DNA of 5,325 nucleotides, taken from Verrucomicrobiota bacterium (GTDB lineage: Bacteria; Verrucomicrobiota; Verrucomicrobiia; Opitutales; Opitutaceae). The stretch's first letter is position 1. The number at the start of each line of letters is the position of its first letter. The DNA lies in NCBI GenBank assembly GCA_023386835.1, contig JAEWIY010000031.1, positions 1 through 5,325 on the forward strand, given 5' to 3'. This document shows, piece by piece, positions 1-5,325 of this stretch. The notes under the pieces are model-generated. The model was given only the letters and a program-made list of their open reading frames with translations, searched no databases and had not been told where the DNA came from. A program made the translations under genes and the position numbers.

Positions 1-1398
1 GGGGGCGCGGTCCCCGCGCGCGCCTGGCGGGGGGGGGGGGAGGGGGTATGGGGGAGGGAGGGACTGGCGCTGATGGGCTTGGCACCGTGGTACAGCTTTG
101 AACTCAGCGATGCGGAGCTGGCCCACCTGCCGGAGCACACGCAATTGGTGGTACAGGTCTATGCCGACGACCTGATAAACGACCACCGGATGGCGATCGA
201 CCTGTTCCGCCACAACCGACTGCCATCCACCTCCAAGACGTTTCTCCTGGTTCATTCGGATCGAATCGATGGATACAACTATGAGGCGGGGCATCACGTG
301 CCCACCGGGGCGGCCGTGCCGAGGCCGGGCGCCGCTTTCAACGCGCTGGATCAGTGGGCGGTGCTGCGGTTGGCGCAGGCGCTCGGGGCATCTGCCTGGA
401 CGGGTGATGGGGAGGCTCGCATGGTTGCCCTCGGCACAGGTAGGGATGAAACGGTGACAGTGGGCCAAACGCCGGACGGACGGATGTTGCGTCCGATGGA
501 GCGGTTAACGGCTCCGGAGCCGTTGTTCCCCTCCTCGCGCTACCAGCAAAGATGGAACGGGCTGCTCAACCCACGCTTCCGGCCGTTGTCGCCCCCGACC
601 GGTTCCCGGCTCTCGAATCTCTCCGTCCGCGCGTACTCAGGATCGGGTGATCAGGTTCTGATTGCCGGAGCCGCGCTCTCAGGCAGTCGTCGCAAGAACC
701 TGCTGCTGCGCGCCGTCGGCCCGGGACTTGAGCCGTATGGCGTGAGTGATTACATCCCAGATCCCGTACTCGTGACGTTCAACGGCGAACGCGAAGACCT
801 GATGAACGACGATTGGGGCGACGCCGCGAGCCAGGACACACTTCGCCAGGCCAGCGAAGACGCTGGGGCCTTTGCGTTGGCTGACGGGAGCGCCGATGCG
901 GCGTTGCTGGCATCGTTCGCACCGGGATCGCTGACCGCGCACGTGCGTCCGAACGGTGCGCCGGGAATCGTCCTGTTGGAGTTCTATGATGTGGAAGTCT
1001 CCAACGGTGCGCGGCTGGTCAACCTCTCCGCCCGGGGGCGTGTGGGCGCGGGTGAGCACGCGCTCATCGCGGGTTTTGTCACGTCAGGAGAGGCACCGTT
1101 GACGCTTCTCCTGCGCGGCGTGGGTCCTGCCTTGGCCGACTTCGGATTGGATTCAGCCGTCGCCGATCCCGTGCTGGAGCTCTACCGCGAGCGCCAGCTC
1201 ATCGCCGAGAACGACAACTGGTCGGCGGACGAGGTTCAGGCGACCAGTGCGCGTGTCGGAGCGTTTCCATTACCACCGGGCAGTGCGGATGCCGCGCTCG
1301 TCGTGACGTTGCCGGCTGGGCACTACACGGCGCAGCTCCGGAGCGCCGATCCAGATCGGACCGGGCTCGGATTGATGGAAATCTACCTGGTGCCCTAG
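1..1398 (+). CDS. Probable alpha/beta-hydrolase-like protein with two C-terminal Verrucomicrobia-type repeats, 5'-truncated
   Basis: Residues are numbered from the ATG at 73. The frame has no stop back to base 1, and residues just before that ATG (LAL) continue smoothly into it, so the gene probably starts outside the window. A purine-rich GGAGGGAGGG ten bases upstream of 73 could mimic a ribosome binding site, so a start there is not excluded. Residues 1-110 read as the end of an alpha/beta hydrolase: a strand (LVVQVYADD, 25-33) with candidate acid Asp32/Asp33, a helix (38-47), a strand (TFLLVHSD, 56-63), a loop with candidate catalytic His74/His75, and a last helix (about 90-108). The nucleophile elbow would lie upstream and is not visible. 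Residues 110-181 look like a linker. Residues 182-316 and 317-441 are two copies of one repeat. Such proteins are usually exported, but any signal peptide is outside the window. Coding status is firm; the hydrolase call is inference from topology, and the substrate is unknown. Confidence 0.8.
   Translation, partial: GGAVPARAWRGGGEGVWGREGLALMGLAPWYSFELSDAELAHLPEHTQLVVQVYADDLINDHRMAIDLFRHNRLPSTSKTFLLVHSDRIDGYNYEAGHHVPTGAAVPRPGAAFNALDQWAVLRLAQALGASAWTGDGEARMVALGTGRDETVTVGQTPDGRMLRPMERLTAPEPLFPSSRYQQRWNGLLNPRFRPLSPPTGSRLSNLSVRAYSGSGDQVLIAGAALSGSRRKNLLLRAVGPGLEPYGVSDYIPDPVLVTFNGEREDLMNDDWGDAASQDTLRQASEDAGAFALADGSADAALLASFAPGSLTAHVRPNGAPGIVLLEFYDVEVSNGARLVNLSARGRVGAGEHALIAGFVTSGEAPLTLLLRGVGPALADFGLDSAVADPVLELYRERQLIAENDNWSADEVQATSARVGAFPLPPGSADAALVVTLPAGHYTAQLRSADPDRTGLGLMEIYLVP
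29..63 (+). other. Extreme G-rich tract, putative G-quadruplex or assembly artefact
   Basis: Twelve consecutive Gs at 29-40 are followed by runs of five (42-46), five (50-54), three (56-58) and three (60-62), separated by one to three bases. This satisfies the usual four-run quadruplex pattern. It lies at the window edge and encodes an implausible Gly-rich stretch in the hydrolase frame, so a low-quality contig end is a strong alternative. Frame continuity to the left of it cannot be trusted. Confidence 0.45.
616..1395 (+). repeat. Two tandem ~130-residue protein repeats at the C-terminus of the plus-strand gene
   Basis: Copy 1 is residues 182-316 and copy 2 is residues 317-441 of the plus-strand protein. 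Both open with NLS-x-R. They align without gaps at an offset of 135 residues over the first half: G216-P217 with G351-P352, G223 with G358, D230-P231 with D365-P366, N245-D246 with N380-D381, and W248 with W383. After four residues fewer in copy 2, GAF (265/396) and the identical GSADAAL (272-278/403-409) match, followed by a beta-rich end containing E-x-Y (303-305/436-438). Copy 2 stops right after this motif, at the protein terminus. From memory this repeat is frequent at the ends of secreted Opitutaceae proteins; its role is unknown to me. It could be a binding, surface-retention or secretion module. No PEP-CTERM-like tail or membrane anchor follows. Confidence 0.85.
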
Positions 1399-1415
1399 CG
1401 GCTGGCGCTAGGCCA
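1391..1415. terminator. Hairpin between converging genes, candidate bidirectional terminator
   Basis: The arms 1391-1400 and 1406-1415 pair over ten positions with one C-C mismatch (1393/1413). The inner seven pairs are perfect (CCTAGCG with CGCTAGG) around the five-base loop GCTGG. The plus-strand stop (1396-1398) lies in the left arm and the minus-strand stop (complement of 1408-1410) lies in the right arm. The position, exactly between two convergent 3' ends, fits a shared transcription end. No T-tract follows on either strand, so it is not a classical intrinsic terminator. It may instead act as an RNA 3'-end stabiliser or a pause site. Confidence 0.4.
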
Positions 1416-2427
1416 TCCGTTCCGCGCGGGCGCGCGTCACTTCACCCAGCAGCGGTTCGCCGCGGAGGTAGCGTTGGACTTCCTCCAGGACGAAGTGCCC
1501 CATGCGGTGGCATTCACGATCCACGCTGCCCGAAATATGTGGCGTCAGAAAGACGTTGGGCAGCGTGAAAAGCGGTGAATCAGACGACGGTGGCTCCGGA
1601 TCCGTGACGTCGAGCAGGGCGGTGAGATCCGGGCGGCGCTGCAGAACTTCGATCAACTCGTCCTCCGCGACGACGGCGCCGCGGGACGTGTTGATGAAGG
1701 TCGCCTGTGGCGGCAGTTTCGCCAGATGTTCTCCGCGGATCAGGCGGGTGGTCGTCGGCAGCAACGGCGCGTGGCAGCTGACGACGTCGGAGCGGGCGAA
1801 CACCTCGTCCAGCGGGAGCAGCGTCACGCCGTATTCAGCCGCCCGTGACGGCGGCGTGTACGGGTCGAAGGCGACGACCTGGACCTCGAGCTGGGTCAGC
1901 CGTTGCGCCACCATCCGGCCGATCTCGCCGAGGGAAATCAGGCCGACCGTGCTGCCAAACGCGCCGGGGATCCGCTCCGGTTGACGCGCGAAACGGCGGT
2001 TGGCCCGACAGTCGCGGCTCTGGGCAAAGACGCACTTCAGGCTCAGCACGATCTGCGCAAACGTGAATTCCGCCACCGGCCGCGCGTTGACCGACGCGGC
2101 CGACGTGACGCGGACGCCGCGGTCCCACGCGGTGTCGGTCATGAAGGAGCGGATTGAGCCGCCCGCGTAGAAGACCGCACGAACCTGGGGAAACTGTTCG
2201 AAGAAACGCTCATCCATCCGTGGCATGCCCCAGCCGCTGAGAATCAATTCCGCGTCAGGATCGGGTGCGGGAGCCGTGGTCGAACCGGGCGACGCTAGTT
2301 TCAGCTCGAGGAGTTGGGCGAGCGACGCGAGTGTGGCCTCGTCGTAGGCGTACCCGAGCGGAATGGCCTTGGTCAGAAGGGCGGCCTTGGGCCGGGTGTG
2401 CTGGGCGGACGGCGGCAGCGGGATCAT
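1408..2427 (-). CDS. D-isomer-specific 2-hydroxyacid dehydrogenase family protein (NAD-binding)
   Basis: This 339-residue cytosolic enzyme has the usual family length and no signal peptide. Such enzymes interconvert 2-keto acids and D-2-hydroxy acids with NAD(P)H. Residues 1-105 and the C-terminal end form the substrate-binding lobe. Residues about 110-300 form the nucleotide-binding lobe, with VGLISLGEIG (161-170) as the dinucleotide loop and Asp188 at the end of the second strand (VVAFDPY), which suggests NAD rather than NADP. The catalytic set is visible: Arg249 in NTSRGAVV, Glu278 in DPEP and His297 in TPHISGS. The first glycine of GxGxxG is Ser165. The ATG at 2427 is chosen because the protein then starts just before the first predicted strand (KAALLTK). 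No Shine-Dalgarno sequence precedes it. The gene lies 50 bases after the FAD-protein gene on the same strand, so an operon is likely. The substrate cannot be told from sequence; the PdxB/SerA, glyoxylate/hydroxypyruvate and D-lactate types share this fold. Confidence 0.93.
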   Translation of the reverse strand: MIPLPPSAQHTRPKAALLTKAIPLGYAYDEATLASLAQLLELKLASPGSTTAPAPDPDAELILSGWGMPRMDERFFEQFPQVRAVFYAGGSIRSFMTDTAWDRGVRVTSAASVNARPVAEFTFAQIVLSLKCVFAQSRDCRANRRFARQPERIPGAFGSTVGLISLGEIGRMVAQRLTQLEVQVVAFDPYTPPSRAAEYGVTLLPLDEVFARSDVVSCHAPLLPTTTRLIRGEHLAKLPPQATFINTSRGAVVAEDELIEVLQRRPDLTALLDVTDPEPPSSDSPLFTLPNVFLTPHISGSVDRECHRMGHFVLEEVQRYLRGEPLLGEVTRARAERMA

Positions 2428-2463
2428 GAGGCGAGTGAAGGAGAAATCGCGAAGCGGGCCTCA
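2427..2463 (-). promoter_or_regulatory. Short inverted repeat in the leader of the hydroxyacid dehydrogenase gene
   Basis: In the 50-base gap between the two minus-strand genes, TGAGGC (2427-2432, plus-strand reading) is the exact complement of GCCTCA (2458-2463), separated by 25 bases. In the transcript the distal arm ends on the A of the start codon, so pairing would partly hide the start. No Shine-Dalgarno-like purine run lies 5-12 bases before the ATG. Six pairs across a 25-base loop is weak and could be chance in GC-rich DNA. Confidence 0.15.
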
Positions 2464-2477
2464 GATTCACCCGTCGT

Positions 2478-5325
2478 TCAGGAGAAGGTGGCGAAGGCCC
2501 GGCGCACAATGGCTCGTTCGTCGGACTGAAAAAGCCGAGCCGATTCTTGCAACGGCAGCTTCAACGCGCGGCGGGCGCGGGCGACGGCGAGGTGGAGTTG
2601 CCAGCTGTAGTTTTCCATCACCGGGCGCAGATCGGCGGCCCGCGGCATCGAGGGCGGAGTGTCCGCCCCCAGCGGAGCATCCTGCGGATCCCGAAGGCTC
2701 TGCGGAGCTTGCGTCGCCAGCAGGGCGTCCAGCATCGTTTGGGCCCGGGCGTGGTCAGCGCGGGACCCGGCATGCCGATGCGCCCAAGCTTCGAGCGCGA
2801 GAGCGACGGCATTGCGCAGGTTGAGAACCAGCGACGGATCTGCCGCCAGTTCCTGCAGTAAGGGCAGGCTGCGATGGGTCACGCAGCGCTTCAATAACGT
2901 GAGTGCGGCGTACCAGCGCGGCACGTAAAACCACTCCTGTTGGGGACGCGTGATGTCACGCTTCTGGTCGTCCTCCCGGATGCGAATCGCGTGCAGCAGC
3001 CGCAGTTCAGCGTCCGCGTCGCCCCACATGGCGAGGATGGCCGCGGCGCGCCAGGAGGTGGTGGCTTCGGCCGAGTCGAGCAGCGGTCGCACCTGGGGTT
3101 TGGCCGCCGGGCCGCAGCGATACAGATGCCACAGCGCCTCGGTGGCGGGCCCGCCCTGCAGTTCGGTGATCCAGCGGGAGATCTGCCCGGGCGCCAAATC
3201 GAAGTAGTCGGGACCGGCGGCGTTGCCAAACGACGTGTCGTCAGCCGACGCGATTTTCACCGCGCCGGTGGTGGCGAGTTGCTGCCGGAGCGCCGGCAAG
3301 TCGATGCCCCGGATGCCACACCGGTTGCGGTGGGCCAGGGCGGCCGCGACGCCGGCGACTTCGCCGATCCGCTGCATGTCCCGTTGCATGCGGACGGAGT
3401 GGTGGGCCTCTTCGGATACGCCCAGCGCGCGGCAGGCCAGCACGACGTTGTCGAGGTCGAGCGGCAGCAGGCTGCGCAGCGGAATCTCGCACGCTAGCCG
3501 ACCGTACCATTGCTGGCACACCCAAACCCAAAACGCAGCGTCGCCGGTCTCGAATTCGTAGTCGCGGGCATGATTGTCGTAGTGGCAGCCGGTGTAGCCG
3601 ACCGCATCCGCAAACCGGCGACGGTTGATTAGATCGTCCAACGAGAGGGTGTAGTCCGTTTCGACGTGCCGCGATTGGCGCACGCCCAGTGCGGGGGCGA
3701 TGTAAGTCGGGCGGGACTCGACACCGTAGACCGGTTGTACGTAGTTGCGCACCGAGGACACGCGGGCGCGGGTTAGGTCCAGCGGGTCCGTTGGATCGCA
3801 GAAGCCGGCGTCAAAGTTGATGATCTGCAGCCGCGCCACGCCGTCGCTCACCACAGCGCGACCCGATGACTGGCCGTAGGCGTGCAGCAGGCCATCGCCC
3901 TGGCGGCCCAGACGGTAGCGGGCTCCGGCAGCCGTTGCGAGGTCGGCGTCACCGGTGGCATCCACCCACGTGTGCGCCTGGACTGAGACGCGGCCGGTGG
4001 CGGTGGTCAGGAGAGCGGAGTCAATCGTGCGACCATCACAGACCACGGCGGCCAACTGGGCGGTGTAGCAGGTCTCGACGCCAGCCTCCGCCAGCATGGC
4101 ATCAAGCACCCGCTTTTTGGCTTCCGGATGGAATCCGCCCACCTGCGCGGCTGAGCCGAAGAGCGGCATCAGTTCGCGCACGCGTTGATCCAGTTCCTCC
4201 TGCAGGCCCCCCTTGACGCCAAAGTAGTAGACGTGAATGCCGCCGCCCGTGCCGACGCCGCCTGGAAACGGCATGGCATCAAATGCGCAGACCCGTGCGC
4301 CCTGGCGGGCGGCGGCGATCGCCGCCATCGCGCCACCCGTGCCGAGACCCGCCACGGCGATGTCGGTCGACCGAGAGGAAGGGGCGGACAGCGTCGGAAA
4401 TGGCGTATGCAAATCCTGGATGCGCGGGTGGGCGCAGGCGAGGTTCTCGAGGCGCCGCGCCGCCACGACACCGCCTTCGAACTTTTCCGCGAGAGTGCGG
4501 CCGCAGGCTCCGACGAAGCCCACGTTCGTCTGGTTGAGCAGGGCGGTGAAAGGGCAGTCGGCGCGCGCGAAGGTCTTCCACGGAACCACACTGCCATGCG
4601 TGAGCACGGCGCCAGTCAGTTGATCCGCCGCTGTGTCGCGCAGCGTGCGCAGCGCGGGAAGCCAGGCCTGCCTCGTGGAGGCGAGCTCCCCGGGCAAATC
4701 GATGGAAAGGATCTGTTCACCGGGCCATTCACTTGGGTGCCAACGGAGTTTTGCCTGAGCGGGCAGTTCGACCGGCGCGGGCAGTTCCATCGATGGCAGC
4801 GGGCCGGGACGCGGATGGCGGAAGAACAGGTTGAGGGTTTGCCGCTGCGGGATCGGCACGCGCCAGGTCTCATCGAGCAGCGCGGCCAGCTGCCCCTCAT
4901 CGGTGGCGTCAATCCACCGGCGGCCCGCCACGCGGCGCAGTCCGCCCTTCGTGGCGAGCACGACGGCGTTGAGCAGCCCGTTCTCGCTCCATTCGGGTGC
5001 GACCGGAGCAGCGTGATAGAGCACCGGCAACGTCTCCATGTGCAGCCAGTCCGTGGCGAGCACTTCAGCGATCGCGCCGTCGAGGTCGCCAGTCGTGCCC
5101 TGCCGGTGACACTCCAAGCGCTGTCGCCACTCCAACCAAAGTGGGTCCGTCGACGTTCCGCGGTCAGTCGTGAACGACCAGCCACTTTCCGGGAGCAAGG
5201 CGGCGTGGCGGTCCACCAGCAGCACCCGGCGCTCCGCGCGACGCGAGGCGAGGGCCGCGGCAAACCCCGCGTAACCCGCGCCAAAGATCACCACATCGAA
5301 GACAGCGGAGAACGGACACGCTCGG
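2478..5325 (-). CDS. FAD-dependent oxidoreductase with two tandem FAD-binding modules and HEAT-like C-terminus, 5' end probably outside window
   Basis: Residues are numbered from the GTG at 5294. The frame stays open to the edge and adds a strand-like FDV before GTG. No ribosome binding site precedes it, so the true start is probably beyond the window. Module 1 (1-290) has GAGYAG (5-10), Asp28 ending the second strand, a DATD motif (129-132) and a flavin-type closing segment GFVGACGRT (259-267). Module 2 (311-657) has GLGTGG (316-321), Asp339, a PGGVGTGGG loop (344-352), DATGDADLA (445-453) and a closing block CRALGVSEEAHHSVRMQ...GEVAGVAAALA (621-654). It resembles the FAD_oxidored family (PF12831), including an R-x-S-R-x-V-E-T-D-Y segment (539-548) and IPLRSLLP (604-611). 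Residues 700-840 are helical and HEAT-like. There is no signal peptide or membrane segment within the visible part. The function is flavin-dependent redox chemistry on an unknown substrate. It probably leads an operon with the dehydrogenase downstream. Confidence 0.88.
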   Translation of the reverse strand, partial: RACPFSAVFDVVIFGAGYAGFAAALASRRAERRVLLVDRHAALLPESGWSFTTDRGTSTDPLWLEWRQRLECHRQGTTGDLDGAIAEVLATDWLHMETLPVLYHAAPVAPEWSENGLLNAVVLATKGGLRRVAGRRWIDATDEGQLAALLDETWRVPIPQRQTLNLFFRHPRPGPLPSMELPAPVELPAQAKLRWHPSEWPGEQILSIDLPGELASTRQAWLPALRTLRDTAADQLTGAVLTHGSVVPWKTFARADCPFTALLNQTNVGFVGACGRTLAEKFEGGVVAARRLENLACAHPRIQDLHTPFPTLSAPSSRSTDIAVAGLGTGGAMAAIAAARQGARVCAFDAMPFPGGVGTGGGIHVYYFGVKGGLQEELDQRVRELMPLFGSAAQVGGFHPEAKKRVLDAMLAEAGVETCYTAQLAAVVCDGRTIDSALLTTATGRVSVQAHTWVDATGDADLATAAGARYRLGRQGDGLLHAYGQSSGRAVVSDGVARLQIINFDAGFCDPTDPLDLTRARVSSVRNYVQPVYGVESRPTYIAPALGVRQSRHVETDYTLSLDDLINRRRFADAVGYTGCHYDNHARDYEFETGDAAFWVWVCQQWYGRLACEIPLRSLLPLDLDNVVLACRALGVSEEAHHSVRMQRDMQRIGEVAGVAAALAHRNRCGIRGIDLPALRQQLATTGAVKIASADDTSFGNAAGPDYFDLAPGQISRWITELQGGPATEALWHLYRCGPAAKPQVRPLLDSAEATTSWRAAAILAMWGDADAELRLLHAIRIREDDQKRDITRPQQEWFYVPRWYAALTLLKRCVTHRSLPLLQELAADPSLVLNLRNAVALALEAWAHRHAGSRADHARAQTMLDALLATQAPQSLRDPQDAPLGADTPPSMPRAADLRPVMENYSWQLHLAVARARRALKLPLQESARLFQSDERAIVRRAFATFS
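2775..3182 (-). other. HEAT-like helical repeats near the C-terminus of the large oxidoreductase (about residues 705-840)
   Basis: After module 2 the protein changes to alternating amphipathic helices rich in Ala and Leu: SRWITELQ, ATEALWHLYRC, SWRAAAILAMWGDADAELRLLHAI (748-770, split by a GDADAE turn), RWYAALTLLKR and RNAVALALEAWAHRH. The pattern of helix, small turn with Asp/Gly, and helix resembles HEAT or PBS-lyase repeats. These are usually protein-binding scaffolds. The assignment is by pattern only. Confidence 0.5.
3324..4364 (-). other. Second FAD-binding module of the large oxidoreductase, FAD_oxidored-like (residues 311-657)
   Basis: This copy carries all the landmarks of the family: DIAVAGLGTGG opening, Asp339 in CAFDAMPFPGG, the glycine-rich TGGGI loop, TWVDATGDADLATAAGA (442-458) and the terminal NVVLACRALG...AGVAAALA block. 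It is therefore the more likely catalytic, flavin-loaded half. Cys621 stands where I expect glycine in the usual AGR motif of relatives. Confidence 0.8.
4425..5294 (-). other. N-terminal FAD/NAD(P)-binding Rossmann module of the large oxidoreductase (residues 1-290)
   Basis: The beta-alpha-beta start is clear: VIFGAGYAG, a small-residue helix, then VLLVDRH with the ribose-binding acid Asp28. A GRRWIDATD segment (124-132) stands where these proteins carry the DATG motif. The stretch NVGFVGACGRTLAEKF...GGVVAARRLE (257-283) is placed like the closing flavin-contacting strand and helix. The intervening part (about 40-110 and 150-250) has no motif I recognise and would be the substrate-facing region. 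The Gly of DATG is replaced by Asp132, so this copy may bind flavin weakly or serve a structural role. Confidence 0.65.

Noticed and set aside
679..1059. 126-codon minus-strand open frame within the repeat region of the plus-strand gene
   Set aside because: The plus-strand frame shows two aligned protein repeats here, which proves that frame is the coding one. The antisense product has no recognisable feature.
1502..1984. 160-codon plus-strand open frame opposite the dehydrogenase gene
   Set aside because: It lies antisense to a complete dehydrogenase with all catalytic residues. Its composition (Ser/Arg/Thr-rich) and lack of motifs mark it as a shadow.
2940..3497. 185-codon plus-strand open frame opposite the large FAD gene
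   Set aside because: It lies fully antisense to well-supported coding sequence with family motifs. Its protein is Gly/Arg-rich without recognisable domains, as expected from a GC-rich complementary strand.
4616..5284. 222-codon minus-strand open frame in another frame of the FAD gene
   Set aside because: It overlaps the FAD module 1 coding frame and its translation is Arg/Ser/Cys/Trp-rich low-complexity sequence, typical of a shifted frame in GC-rich DNA.
5292..5294. GTG at 5294 as the true start of the FAD protein
   Set aside because: The bases upstream contain no ribosome binding site, the frame is open to the window edge, and the preceding residues (FDV) complete the first Rossmann strand. 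A start outside the window is more likely, though GTG is not excluded.
2478..5325. Possibility that the FAD protein is two genes joined by a lost stop
   Set aside because: The linker between the modules (about 290-310) is an ordinary coding stretch with no start signal or frame disturbance, so a natural fusion is the simpler reading.

Overview
The window is a short, GC-rich stretch (by eye over 60% G+C) that is coding almost end to end. It holds three genes: two on the minus strand in tandem, and one on the plus strand facing them tail to tail. I see no RNA gene, insertion sequence, CRISPR array or phage gene. The best taxonomic hint is the carboxy-terminal repeat of the plus-strand gene (RAVGP-type motif, DP-V-L, NDNW, GAF-L, GSADAAL, E-Y). 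From memory, this repeat is typical of secreted or surface proteins of Verrucomicrobiota, especially Opitutaceae. The assignment is an inference, not a search result.

Layout. Positions 1-1398 (+) carry the 3' part of a protein. It begins with what looks like the end of an alpha/beta-hydrolase fold and finishes with two tandem copies of a ~130-residue repeat. The reading frame is open to base 1, so the gene is probably cut by the window edge. The first ~63 bases are extremely G-rich and may be a contig-end artefact. A 9-bp gap follows, and a hairpin embeds the stop codons of both converging genes. Positions 1408-2427 (-) encode a complete D-isomer-specific 2-hydroxyacid dehydrogenase. Fifty bases further on, 2478 to the right edge (-) encodes a protein of more than 938 residues with two successive FAD-binding Rossmann modules and a helical, HEAT-like carboxy-terminal region. 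Its 5' end is probably also outside the window.

How the genes may work together. The FAD protein and the hydroxyacid dehydrogenase are close and co-directional, so they are probably co-transcribed in that order. Both are redox enzymes. A plausible but unproven reading is a catabolic step for a sugar- or hydroxyacid-type substrate, with flavin-dependent oxidation by one enzyme and NAD(H)-dependent interconversion of a 2-keto and 2-hydroxy acid by the other. The plus-strand gene is a separate transcription unit that could encode an exported esterase-like enzyme, and nothing in the sequence ties it functionally to the other two. The least ordinary item is the architecture of the large FAD protein. 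I did not find convincing evidence of a wholly new system.
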